Translations under genes and position numbers: made by a program | Notes under the pieces: generated by a model | Database searches by the model: none | Seen by the model: only the letters and a program-made list of their open reading frames with translations | Told to the model about the DNA's origin: nothing | Shown here: piece by piece, positions 35,981-44,949 of the stretch | Layout of the letters: each line of letters begins with the position of its first letter | How positions within the stretch are numbered: the first letter of the stretch is position 1 | DNA from: Thermococcus sp. | Lineage (GTDB): Archaea > Methanobacteriota_B > Thermococci > Thermococcales > Thermococcaceae | Assembly: GCA_027075325.1 (NCBI GenBank) | Contig: JALTBN010000060.1 | Coordinates: 199,179-263,178 of the forward strand | Direction of reading: 5' to 3' | Length of the DNA stretch: 64,000 bases

Positions 35981-37489
35981 TCATTGAGTTTCTTCCGCTT
36001 GCCCTTGGGATTTCAGCCGTATTATATCGTCTATCGCGTCCACCAGCGCCGCTATAATGTTGTCGTATTTCCCTCCCTCCTCCCCGTAAACGCTCTTCAC
36101 AGCGTTCTCCAGAGCGAGGAGGGTTTCGGGCTCCATCTCAAGCAGCCTCTGTGATTCCCTGGCCAGGAAGCGGAGGGCAACGCCGCGGGTTTCTCTCCTG
36201 GATATGAGCTCTGATAGGACGTTTATGATGGCCGTGTTAAACTCCTTCGTTGGCATTCTCTTCTGTATCGAGCTTATCAGCTCAAGAGCCCCCTCAACGT
36301 CTGGGGGCCTGTTTGATTTGAGGAGGAGGTCGAGAAGGGAGGTGAAAAAGCTGGCTGTTCCTGGATAGAGGGCGTATATCTCCGCCATGGTCTCGGCGGC
36401 CGTTTCACGTGTCCACGGGTTTCTGCTCTTCAATAACTCTCCGAGGGTTGGGAGCACACCGTATGCGTCAGTGGGGGTGAGGTGTGATACCACCCTTGAA
36501 AGAACCCAGAGGGCGTCCATCTTCCTCGTTGGGTCTTCGGAGTTCAGCATCTCCAGAATCTGGGACATTACTATGGGGTCGAGCTTTGCCATCTCGGCCA
36601 CTACATCTGCCTTTCCGGCGTCGAGGAGTCTTTCGACATCGTCCGGTCCGTACTCACTTACCTCAAGTTTTTTCCGTACTTCAGTCTCTTCAGTCAGCTC
36701 TTCCCCTTCCATCTTCTCCAGTTTTTCCAGCAGAAAGTTGGCTTTGGAGGCCAGTTTGATGTTTCCCTGGATCTCCTTGGCCTTTTTCAGTATTTTCAGT
36801 CTGCTCCTCTTTGTCATCATGTCCGCTCTGGTGCTCATCCTGTCAAGGGCTAGGAGTGCACGTTCCTGGATGTACGGGTCGGGATGTTCGAGCAGGTCCG
36901 CGGTTTTGTCGACTATCTCGTTGAATATCTTCCTGTCGTCAGTTCTGTAGGCCATCTCCGCCAGGGCAGATATTGCGGCACTCTGGACCTCTCGGTCCTC
37001 GGACGACCTTATGAGGTTGAACAGCCATCCTATGAGTTTTCTGGCTATCCTTAGCAGACTTGCGCCCGCCTTCCCAAGGCCCTCCGAGGCGTACTCGCTC
37101 AGTATTGGCATGCCCCTCTTGACTACCTCCATTAAAGCGTCGGTGACTTTATCGTACTCCTCCTCTCGCAGGCTCCCCCGTTCGAGGAGACTGTTGAGGA
37201 CTTCAAGCGCCTTTAACGCTACCCGTTCATTGTCGTCCTTTGTCAGTTTGATCAGTCTGTCTATAACCATCGACGTTCTCTCAGGTGTGAGAGTCCCTGA
37301 GCGTATCATCTCCTTTATTACCTGGAGGGCGTTGGCCCGTACCATCGGGTTCTTATCTTCCAATAGCTCGACCAGAATTTGGAACGCTGAGTCATAAGAT
37401 GATGTAAGCTTTGTTACTTCTTTTATATTCCATTCCAGAAGGTCTTCCCTCATGCCCTCTTTATCAATAACAACTTCTTCACGGCCCAT
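35981..37489 (-). CDS. HEAT-repeat protein
   Basis: A 502-residue all-helical protein. HEAT-type repeats are visible from the start (VELLEDKNPMVRANALQVI, KLTKDDNERVALKALEVL, DLLEHPDPYIQERALLALD, ELLKSRNPWTRETAAETMAE). An acidic linker with EGEELTEETEVRK splits the array near residue 265. No enzymatic domain, signal peptide or membrane segment is seen, so it is a cytoplasmic scaffold with unknown partner. It follows pyrK on the same strand after 37 bases and may be read with the pyrimidine genes. Confidence 0.75.
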   Translation of the reverse strand: MGREEVVIDKEGMREDLLEWNIKEVTKLTSSYDSAFQILVELLEDKNPMVRANALQVIKEMIRSGTLTPERTSMVIDRLIKLTKDDNERVALKALEVLNSLLERGSLREEEYDKVTDALMEVVKRGMPILSEYASEGLGKAGASLLRIARKLIGWLFNLIRSSEDREVQSAAISALAEMAYRTDDRKIFNEIVDKTADLLEHPDPYIQERALLALDRMSTRADMMTKRSRLKILKKAKEIQGNIKLASKANFLLEKLEKMEGEELTEETEVRKKLEVSEYGPDDVERLLDAGKADVVAEMAKLDPIVMSQILEMLNSEDPTRKMDALWVLSRVVSHLTPTDAYGVLPTLGELLKSRNPWTRETAAETMAEIYALYPGTASFFTSLLDLLLKSNRPPDVEGALELISSIQKRMPTKEFNTAIINVLSELISRRETRGVALRFLARESQRLLEMEPETLLALENAVKSVYGEEGGKYDNIIAALVDAIDDIIRLKSQGQAEETQ

Positions 37490-37526
37490 GATGCTCCCCT
37501 AACATCTTTATAACCCTTTAATCGAT

Positions 37527-38243
37527 TTAAACCTTCGGGTTTTCGAGGACCTCCCTGAGTTCCTCCCCCTTAAACACCGGCCCGTCCCTGCAGACCAGGT
37601 ACTTCCCAAGGTTGCAACTACCGCAGACACCGATGCCGCACTTCATACGCCTCTCCATCGACACCTGAATGCGGCTGTAGTCCATTATCCTCAGGGCTTC
37701 CTGCAACATGGCCTCCGGCCCACAGACGTATACCTGGTCGAACTCGTCTTTTCTCTCCCTCAGAACATCCGTGGGAAACCCCGTTATCCCAGAAGAGCCG
37801 TCGTCCGTGGTTGTTACAAGCTCATCGATGTATCTCTCTACATCCATTAGGGCGAGTTCCTTCCTACTTTTGGCCCCATAAATCAGAGTAATCCTCCTGA
37901 ATTTTCCGTTCCACCGTCTGGCGAGCGCGTAAAGTGGCGGGATTCCTATCCCCCCTGCAACGAGTGCGATTCTTTCTCCCGCTGGCTCAAAACCCCTGCC
38001 GTACGGCCCGCGTATCCAGAGCCTGTCTCCCGCCCCAAGCTCAAAGAGCTTCGATGTGAAAGGCCCTACTTTCTTCACCACGAGCATGTCTTCATCCGCC
38101 AGGCTGAACGGCTTTTCCCCGGCTCCTGGAATCCACACCATCACGAACTGTCCGGGGGTAAACTCAAACTTCCTGTTGAGCTTGAAGGCCTTGACGTTGT
38201 AAGCTACCTCAAAGGCTTCTTTTATCCGTGCTGTCGTTAACAT
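37527..38243 (-). CDS. pyrK: Dihydroorotate dehydrogenase electron-transfer subunit
   Basis: PyrK passes electrons from the PyrD flavin to NAD in class 1B dihydroorotate dehydrogenase. The 238-residue protein has the FAD domain (TPGQFVMVWIPG and KPFSLA), the NAD domain (ALVAGGIGIPPLYALA, VYVCGPEAML) and a C-terminal 2Fe-2S cluster, CGIGVCGSCNLGKYLVC. The catalytic pyrD is not in the window. It overlaps the end of pyrC by 35 bases. Confidence 0.92.
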   Translation of the reverse strand: MLTTARIKEAFEVAYNVKAFKLNRKFEFTPGQFVMVWIPGAGEKPFSLADEDMLVVKKVGPFTSKLFELGAGDRLWIRGPYGRGFEPAGERIALVAGGIGIPPLYALARRWNGKFRRITLIYGAKSRKELALMDVERYIDELVTTTDDGSSGITGFPTDVLRERKDEFDQVYVCGPEAMLQEALRIMDYSRIQVSMERRMKCGIGVCGSCNLGKYLVCRDGPVFKGEELREVLENPKV

Positions 38244-39453
38244 TCAACCTCACTCCCCTGGGCTTTTCAAGAACTTCATCGTCTTCCATCACGATTTCCC
38301 CGCGGATTATTGTCATTACAACCTTCCCGCGGAGCTTTTTGCCCTCCCACGGGCTCCATTCCGCTTTTGTATAAAATTCCTCCGGTTTAACGGCCCATTC
38401 CATTCCGGGGTCTACCACTGTGAACGTGGCCTCGCCCCCCACCTCAAAATCCCTTCCCCTTATCCCAAACGCCTTAATTGGGTTGTCGTGCATCTTCTCT
38501 ACAACATCAGTGTATTCCAGAAGACCCCTGGATGCTCCGTCCAGTAAGAGGGCTACCTCCGTCTCCAGGCCGGGAATTCCAGCGGCGCCGTTTTCCTTGT
38601 CCTCCGGAGTATGGGGTGCATGGTCGCTGGCTATAATGGGAATCTCTTTGAAATGCTTCCAGAGTGTCACCCTATCCCCATTTTCCCTCAGGGGAGGATA
38701 TACCTTCAGATATGGGTTTCTCTCATAGTCCTTCCTGGTTAAAAAGAGGTGGTGGGGTGTGACCTCAAATGAGACCCAGGGCAGTTTTGCTTCGGTTATC
38801 GCTGTCAGCCCTTCGCCGGTTGATACGTGACAGATGTTGAGTTGTTTTTTTGCCTTTTTGGCGGCTTCTACTGCGCGTTTTATTGCCTCTACCTCTGCCT
38901 GAGGCGGTCTTTCCGGTTTTTTCTGTATAACCTCAGCGTCCTCCGCATGGACGCTCACCGGTCTGGGTGCGCATGCGTAATCCTCCTCAAAGTTCTGCGA
39001 GAATATCCCCCCTGTGGAAGACCCCATGAACACCTTGTAGAAATCCGCATCGACGGCAGCCGCTTCCCCGCAGTTTCCTGCCACCAGGAATCCAGCAGCG
39101 TAGTCCGAGTAGGCGCGTTTCTTTAAGAGCCCCAGCCTTCTATTGAACGTTTCCTGATCCACTATGGGTGGGTTAGTGTTGGGCATGTCAAAGACAGCGG
39201 TTATTCCGCCGTGGATGGCCGCCTTCGTCCCGCTCTCGATGGTTTCCTTTTCCCTCTGGAGAAAGTCCCTGAGGTGAACGTGGGTGTCTATCAATCCCGG
39301 GAGTATCAGGGCCCCCTTTCCGGGTGTTATTGTGCTCTCCCCGCGAAGTCCACCCCTTGAAATCTCTGTTATCTGCCCTTCGTCTATCCCAATACTTCCC
39401 CAAAAGACTCCTTTGGACGTGAGAAACCTTCCTTTTATCACGAGCTCATGCAT
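38209..39453 (-). CDS. pyrC: Dihydroorotase
   Basis: Zn-dependent amidohydrolase, third step of pyrimidine synthesis. In the 414-residue protein metal ligands are visible in LIDTHVHLRD, the histidines in ICHVSTGEG (there NICHVS) and FEVTPHHLFL, and the Asp in IIASDHAPHT. The substrate-binding Arg is in HVHLRDF. ATG 39453 is chosen over the long form from 39519 because a minus-strand TATA-like run is at about 39486-39495. Confidence 0.93.
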   Translation of the reverse strand: MHELVIKGRFLTSKGVFWGSIGIDEGQITEISRGGLRGESTITPGKGALILPGLIDTHVHLRDFLQREKETIESGTKAAIHGGITAVFDMPNTNPPIVDQETFNRRLGLLKKRAYSDYAAGFLVAGNCGEAAAVDADFYKVFMGSSTGGIFSQNFEEDYACAPRPVSVHAEDAEVIQKKPERPPQAEVEAIKRAVEAAKKAKKQLNICHVSTGEGLTAITEAKLPWVSFEVTPHHLFLTRKDYERNPYLKVYPPLRENGDRVTLWKHFKEIPIIASDHAPHTPEDKENGAAGIPGLETEVALLLDGASRGLLEYTDVVEKMHDNPIKAFGIRGRDFEVGGEATFTVVDPGMEWAVKPEEFYTKAEWSPWEGKKLRGKVVMTIIRGEIVMEDDEVLEKPRGVRLNVNDSTDKRSL

Positions 39454-39590
39454 TGAAGCCCGCACGACCTTTGTTTCATGCCAATAAAAAATTTTTCCTT
39501 CAAAGTTTCCGGCTAACAACGCTCCCCGTTTCGTTAATTGACGCTAAAATTTTTTGCCCCTCCCGGTGATAGCCTTCTGATTATCGTAAT

Positions 39591-39600
39591 CCTTAAAAGG
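39591..39600 (+). promoter_or_regulatory. Promoter of the ABC importer operon
   Basis: CCTTAAAAGG at 39591-39600 fits a TATA box and is itself a palindrome. It predicts a start near 39622 and a leader of about 55 bases before ATG 39676. Confidence 0.45.
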
Positions 39601-39675
39601 GATTGAATGTATAAACTAATGCTGCCATGGCCTGTGAAAGGCAGACGTGCCAAAACTGAAAGGAGGCAGTGGAAT

Positions 39676-42192
39676 ATGAACAAGAAGGTTTTCAGTTTGT
39701 TTATAATGGGTTTGATGGTGTTTAGTGTTTTTGTAGTGTCAAAACCAGCAAGTGCAGCAGAGCCACAGGGCGATGTTCTTAAGATCGTTCAGCTCGCGTC
39801 CCAGAACTCTCTCTTCATGGGTGTCTTCAACCCGTCACCCAGCGGAATGACCGATGTCTACGTTGTCCGCATCTGGTACTTCCTCCACGACCCGGCCTAC
39901 GTAGTTGGACCGGACGCAAAGTACCACAACTACAAGTGCCAGCTCGTTGACATCAAGACAAACGTCACCGTCCCGGACAGTGCCATAATCTGGAACGGAA
40001 CCCAAAAGAAGTGGATTGCCCCGTTCGCCGGTAAGAAGGCCAAGAGCGCCGTCACCTGGAAGTGCGGTCTTGGAACCTGGGTTGACGGACAGCCAATAAC
40101 CCTTGCTGACTATCTCTTTGACTACGCCATGACATGGGAGTGGGCCTACCAGGACAGCAACAACGACCCCTACTTTGACAAGAAGTGGGCCAACAACTAT
40201 CAGGACATTCTCTCCCTAGTCGAGGGCCTCAAGGTCGACAAGGTTACCAATGACTACATCGAGTACACCCTCTACCAGGACTTCTACGTCCCATACGACC
40301 AGTGGAGCACCGCCGTTGGAAACTTCGTGGAGCAGGCGGCCTTCCCGTGGGAGACTTACAACGTTATGAGCGAGGCCGTTGCCCACGGTGTTAACGGCAA
40401 GAAGTTCTCCTGGAGTACCACCCAGGGTGTTGACTACCAGCTCGACATGATCAGCCCGGACCAGGCCCCGCTCTTCAAGGCCGAGGCCCAGAAACTCCTC
40501 AACAATCCGATCCCGCTCTGGCTCAGCGACGACAGTGGCATCACCACCTACCTCCAGAAGTGGGGTGTCAGCAAGGAGCAGGCGGGCATTACTGAGGACA
40601 TGGCTAAGGAGGGTTACAACGACGTTATCAAGTGGGTTGACAACTACAAGAACATTCTCATAAGCGATGGCCCGTACTACGTTGCGAGCTATGACCCGAA
40701 GGGCCTTACCGTCGTCCTCAAGCTTGCCAACAACAAGAGGATTGGCTTCGCCACCGACAAGATTAACGGCAAGCCGCTTCCGTGGGACCCGTACTGGAAG
40801 GAAATTGACGTTTACGGTACTGCCAACGCTCAGACTGCCCTCCTGGCTGTTGCCAAGGGTGACTACGCCTTCTACTGGTACGAGACTCCCTACAACCAGC
40901 TCCAGAGCGTTGTCCAGCAGTATGGTGATTCCGTCAGCCTGATAAAGAGCATTGCCGTCTGGTGGGCACTCGACCTGAACCTCGTTGGTGACCCCGAGAC
41001 CGGTCTCGTCAACTCGACCGGAACCTGGAAGTTCAACCCGTTCGCCCTTCCGGGCGTCAGGTACGCTATGAACTGGCTCATTAACAGGAACTACATTCAG
41101 ACCAACATCCTCCAGGGCAGTGGTGCGCCAATGTTCGGTCCTGAAGTCAGCGGTCAGGTTGATGCCGCTTCCGCTATCAACACTGTCGCTCAGGCCCTTG
41201 GAATGACCGCCCAGGGCGACGAGCAGTACGCCCTCAAGCTCATAAACGACAGTATGAAGGCGGCCGCTGCCAAGCTCAAGGAGAAGGGTTTCAACCTCAC
41301 CTACAAGGACGGTAAGTGGCTCTTCCAGGGCAAGCCGATTAAAGTCACCATCATCGGCCGTGTTGAGGACCAGAGGCTTGACGAGGCCAAGTACCTCAAC
41401 CAGATACTCCAGAAGGCTGGCTTTGAGACCTGGCTCAACGGCTGGACCAGGACTCAGGCTAACGATGTTGTTTACGGTGGCGACCCGACGACCCTCCAGT
41501 GGAGCATCTACACTGAGGGTTGGGTCAGCAGTGGTATTCAGCCGGTTACCAGCATTGCGTGGGATTACTGGTTCTTCGACTACTACGTTGACCCGAACTG
41601 GGGTACTGCCTACCACAACCCGAAGACGGTTGCCGACCTCGTTAACGCTGTCGCTAACGGTGATGTCAACAAGTTCATTCAGGAGCTTGGCCTTAAGTAC
41701 TACAACACTCCGGACAAGCTCAAGCCGCTCATGGACTGGACGGGTTACGATCTTGCCATGATTCTTCCGTTCAACAAGTGGACTGGGCCGCACAACGAGA
41801 CCATAAGCATTAGCAACCTTGACCAGTTCTGGGATCTCTACAAGCTCGCCTATGGAACCCACATACTGAACTCGCCGCGTGTTTACACTGCCGAGACCTG
41901 GAACTTCTACCTGGTTAACAAGAACCTCGTCAACGTTCAGATGCCCGACCCAATCGGAGGCCTCGGAAGCTTCCTTGCCACCAGGTCCGTTGTCCCGGCA
42001 CAGGGTGTCGCTACCACCAGCTCATCAAGCAGCAGTGTTAGCACTACTACTTCGCAGCCGACTACTAGCAGCAGTTCGAGCAGTGCTGCGACTACAACCA
42101 CTAGCAGCAGCAAGAAGAAGGGTGGCATCTGCGGTCCGGCGGCCATTATAGGCCTCGCCATCGTACCACTCCTCCTTAGAAAGAGGAAGTGA
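39676..42192 (+). CDS. ABC transporter substrate-binding protein with CGP-CTERM anchor
   Basis: An 838-residue family-5 (dipeptide/oligosaccharide-type) solute-binding protein. A signal peptide (NKKVFSLFIMGLMVFSVFVV, cut after PASA) leads into the binding domain. The C-terminus has a Ser/Thr-rich, probably glycosylated linker of about 40 residues, then GGICGPAAIIGLAIVPLLLR and basic residues. This is the CGP-CTERM signal of Thermococcaceae, expected to be processed and lipid-anchored at the Cys. Aromatic-rich segments suit sugars; related Pyrococcus systems take up beta-glucosides, while Dpp names imply peptides. The substrate is open. ATG 39676 follows AAAGGAGG. Confidence 0.9.
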   Translation: MNKKVFSLFIMGLMVFSVFVVSKPASAAEPQGDVLKIVQLASQNSLFMGVFNPSPSGMTDVYVVRIWYFLHDPAYVVGPDAKYHNYKCQLVDIKTNVTVPDSAIIWNGTQKKWIAPFAGKKAKSAVTWKCGLGTWVDGQPITLADYLFDYAMTWEWAYQDSNNDPYFDKKWANNYQDILSLVEGLKVDKVTNDYIEYTLYQDFYVPYDQWSTAVGNFVEQAAFPWETYNVMSEAVAHGVNGKKFSWSTTQGVDYQLDMISPDQAPLFKAEAQKLLNNPIPLWLSDDSGITTYLQKWGVSKEQAGITEDMAKEGYNDVIKWVDNYKNILISDGPYYVASYDPKGLTVVLKLANNKRIGFATDKINGKPLPWDPYWKEIDVYGTANAQTALLAVAKGDYAFYWYETPYNQLQSVVQQYGDSVSLIKSIAVWWALDLNLVGDPETGLVNSTGTWKFNPFALPGVRYAMNWLINRNYIQTNILQGSGAPMFGPEVSGQVDAASAINTVAQALGMTAQGDEQYALKLINDSMKAAAAKLKEKGFNLTYKDGKWLFQGKPIKVTIIGRVEDQRLDEAKYLNQILQKAGFETWLNGWTRTQANDVVYGGDPTTLQWSIYTEGWVSSGIQPVTSIAWDYWFFDYYVDPNWGTAYHNPKTVADLVNAVANGDVNKFIQELGLKYYNTPDKLKPLMDWTGYDLAMILPFNKWTGPHNETISISNLDQFWDLYKLAYGTHILNSPRVYTAETWNFYLVNKNLVNVQMPDPIGGLGSFLATRSVVPAQGVATTSSSSSSVSTTTSQPTTSSSSSSAATTTTSSSKKKGGICGPAAIIGLAIVPLLLRKRK

Positions 42193-42280
42193 ATCCTTTC
42201 CCTTCTTTTTTTCAATTTGAGGTTAAGTAACCGCCATCTCTGTTCTGATGTGTGCATGTGCGCTTTTTTAGGGAAAACTA

Positions 42281-42286
42281 TTTAAA
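42281..42286 (+). promoter_or_regulatory. Internal promoter between binding protein and permease genes
   Basis: A T-run after the binding-protein stop (42199-42211) could end transcripts, and TTTAAA at 42281-42286 (in ACTATTTAAAC) could start new ones about 35 bases before ATG 42344. This would allow the binding protein to be made in excess over the permeases, as is common. Confidence 0.4.
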
Positions 42287-42343
42287 CTTTAACTTTCATG
42301 TAAAAGTCGACTTCACTCCCAGCGAAACGCGGAGGGGATATTG

Positions 42344-43384
42344 ATGGGAATGAGCTTTGGAAGATACGTTGCGTACAGAACAGTGAACGCGATTATAATC
42401 CTGTTTTTGGCTGTACTCCTCATGTCCGCACTCTTCACGAAGCTGGCGGACAGACAGCTGCACGCTCAGGTTGAGGATCTAGTCCACGCGGATGCCCGTT
42501 CTTACGCCCAGCAGCACCACCAGGCGCCCAGCAAGGAGTGGATAATGCAGGACAGGCAGTACTGGGAACACTACTACAAGCTGGACAAGCCCTACTGGTG
42601 GAGAACGTGGCATTATACGGTGAATACGTTCATCTTTAAGTGGGGTAAATCCATCCCGAAGGTCTTCGGAACCCACGACGTCAAGGACCAGATCTGGACC
42701 GCTCTCCTGAGGACGATACTCCTCTTCACGACGGCTGAGATACTCGTTATCCTCATAGGTATAGGCCTCGGTGTAAAGAGCGCCCAGAAACCTGGAAGCG
42801 TATTGGACAGGACGATATCCATCCTGGCCATGCTGACGACGAGCCTGCCGATGTGGTGGCTGGGAATGCTCATGATCCTGTTCTTCGTCGTCTACCTGGG
42901 ATGGCTCCCAATAACGCTGTACTCCCAGGTGTTCACCAGTGGAACCAAGCAACTCCTTGAGAAGATGTCTCTCCCAGTCATAACAATCGTCATAAACCTC
43001 TTTGGAGGCTGGGCATGGACGACCAGAAACATCATGATAGGCACAATGCAGGAGGACTTCATAATGGTCGCGAGGGCCAAGGGTGTTCCCGAGAGGAAGG
43101 TTATCTACGGCCACGCCCTCAAGGCAGCGGCACCACCCATCATCACCATGGTTATCTTTGGACTCATAGGATCCCTCAGCGGCGCAATCATCACGGAGAT
43201 CGTCTTCAACTGGCCTGGAATGGGCCGTCTCTACTGGCAGGCGCTTCAGGCCGACGCCGTTAAGACCATGATGGCACTCAACTACATGTTCGCAATACTG
43301 ACGGTGTTCTCAATGGTGCTGGCGGACATACTATACGCGTACCTTGACCCGAGAATAAGAATTGGAGCCGCCGCGAGGTCATGA
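42344..43384 (+). CDS. dppB: ABC transporter permease, DppB/OppB type
   Basis: A 346-residue permease. TM1 (NAIIILFLAVLLMSALF) is followed by an outer loop of about 100 residues rich in His and Tyr, then five more membrane segments. The EAA-type loop that contacts the ATPase is in FIMVARAKGVPERKVIYGHA. GGAGGGGA precedes ATG 42344. Stop and next start are 11 bases apart. Confidence 0.9.
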   Translation: MGMSFGRYVAYRTVNAIIILFLAVLLMSALFTKLADRQLHAQVEDLVHADARSYAQQHHQAPSKEWIMQDRQYWEHYYKLDKPYWWRTWHYTVNTFIFKWGKSIPKVFGTHDVKDQIWTALLRTILLFTTAEILVILIGIGLGVKSAQKPGSVLDRTISILAMLTTSLPMWWLGMLMILFFVVYLGWLPITLYSQVFTSGTKQLLEKMSLPVITIVINLFGGWAWTTRNIMIGTMQEDFIMVARAKGVPERKVIYGHALKAAAPPIITMVIFGLIGSLSGAIITEIVFNWPGMGRLYWQALQADAVKTMMALNYMFAILTVFSMVLADILYAYLDPRIRIGAAARS

Positions 43385-43394
43385 GGTGGTGCAG

Positions 43395-44939
43395 ATGAGA
43401 TGGGTAGACTTTAAAGACAGCGTTAAGAGGTTCTGGAGCGATTACAAGCACCAGAAGTCCGGAATGTTGGGAATAATCTCCCTGCTTATCCTTGTTGTCC
43501 TGGCACTTGCAGCCCCGATAATAACCAACCCCAACGTACCACAGGAGTGGCAGCCCGGTGGAACCGCATGGCTCGTTAACCCGAAGAACGCACCTCCCAC
43601 ATGGGAGAACCACTTTGTCAGTGAGAGTATGGCATCCACCGTCCAGTTTAAGCCCGGCCAGTACCATGTTGAGAAGAAAGAGGTTAACGGCTACAATGTC
43701 TACACAATAACCGTCGACTACAACATGAACTATCAGCTTCCCCCGGTTGATATAGTCCTGCTGAACCTGAAATCCAACGCCACCACACCGAAGGACAACC
43801 CCCTTGCAAAGGTTGAGATAATCCGGCCCGTGGAGAAGGGCGTTAAAAACAACACCCTCCTGCTCCTCGATAAGGTTCAGTTCCCATCGGGAAGCCAGAT
43901 CCAGATTGCAGGTCTTCAGAACACCCTCAACTACCTGCTCTACTGGCTCTACGAGAACGGAGTCCTCAAGATCAACATGCCGCCTCAGATGGTCAGTCCC
44001 CAGAATATGCAGTACATCATCATGACCGAGCCAACGGCTTCCAAGCTTGTGGCCGCCCTTAGTGCCGACAGAAGAATGCAGGTTGTCTTTGGAAAGATAA
44101 CTGACAACTCGGGCAACCCGCGCTCCTTCAATGACGTCGTTAACAACCCCGAGCCGCTCAAAGGAGACTACAAGGTGAGGATCACAATAACTGCCCCGAA
44201 GGGGGTTGATGTGGACTTCTCCAACTTCGACATAACCATTGTCGGGAGAGCTTACGGCCTCCTTGGAACTGACCAGTACGGAAGACCTATTGCCCTCGGT
44301 CTCCTCTGGGGAACCAGGGTCGCTCTCGCCATAGGTCTGGCCGTTTCCATAGCCTCCGTCCTCATTGGAATATTCATCGGAGTTACGAGTGCTTACCTTG
44401 GAGGCTGGGCGGACGAGGCCATACAGAGGTTCACGGAGTTCATGATGACGCTGCCCCTGCTGCCGATGCTCATCCTGCTCTCGCTCTACCTCGGAGGCAG
44501 GATCAACCTCACGCAGCTGGTCATAATCCTGGTGCTCTTCGGATGGATGGGCACCACCAAGGTGGCCAGGAGTATGGCACTTCAGATCAAGGAGCAGACG
44601 TACATTGAAGCGGCCAGGACCCTTGGAGCAAGCACTGGAAGGGTCATCTTTAAGCATATCGTTCCGCAGCTCCTTCCATATGCATTTGCCAGTATAGCCC
44701 TGAGCGTTCCGGGAGCAATCCTCTCCGAGGCAGGTTTGAGCTTCCTTGGACTCACGAGCCAGAACATGATTACATGGGGACAGATGCTCAACGCGGCAAA
44801 CCAGAACGGTGCCACTATGAACGGTTACTGGTGGCAGATCATACCTCCCGGTCTGGCAATAGCCTTCGTCGGTCTCGTCTTCGTCCTCATAGGTGTGTCG
44901 CTCGACACGGTGCTCAACCCGAGGCTTAAGCGCTCGTGA
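43395..44939 (+). CDS. dppC: ABC transporter permease, DppC/OppC type, with large outer insertion
   Basis: A 514-residue permease, much longer than the usual roughly 300. TM1 (GMLGIISLLILVVLALAAP, residues about 21-40) is followed by about 240 residues of soluble sequence before LLGTDQYGRPIALGL, the standard DppC segment leading to the permease core. The ATPase contact loop is YIEAARTLGASTGRVIFKH. The insertion lies outside the membrane next to the binding protein. ATG 43395 has GAGGTGG upstream. Confidence 0.9.
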   Translation: MRWVDFKDSVKRFWSDYKHQKSGMLGIISLLILVVLALAAPIITNPNVPQEWQPGGTAWLVNPKNAPPTWENHFVSESMASTVQFKPGQYHVEKKEVNGYNVYTITVDYNMNYQLPPVDIVLLNLKSNATTPKDNPLAKVEIIRPVEKGVKNNTLLLLDKVQFPSGSQIQIAGLQNTLNYLLYWLYENGVLKINMPPQMVSPQNMQYIIMTEPTASKLVAALSADRRMQVVFGKITDNSGNPRSFNDVVNNPEPLKGDYKVRITITAPKGVDVDFSNFDITIVGRAYGLLGTDQYGRPIALGLLWGTRVALAIGLAVSIASVLIGIFIGVTSAYLGGWADEAIQRFTEFMMTLPLLPMLILLSLYLGGRINLTQLVIILVLFGWMGTTKVARSMALQIKEQTYIEAARTLGASTGRVIFKHIVPQLLPYAFASIALSVPGAILSEAGLSFLGLTSQNMITWGQMLNAANQNGATMNGYWWQIIPPGLAIAFVGLVFVLIGVSLDTVLNPRLKRS

Positions 44940-44949
44940 GGTGATAGAA

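Noticed and set aside
40216..41862. 548-codon open frame on the minus strand inside the binding-protein gene
   Set aside because: It is a shadow of the GC-rich codon pattern of the real gene. The product is a low-complexity Val/Leu-rich chain with no motif.
43278..44657. 459-codon antisense frame over the dppC gene
   Set aside because: The plus-strand frame has clear permease motifs and operon context; the antisense product resembles nothing and has no promoter.
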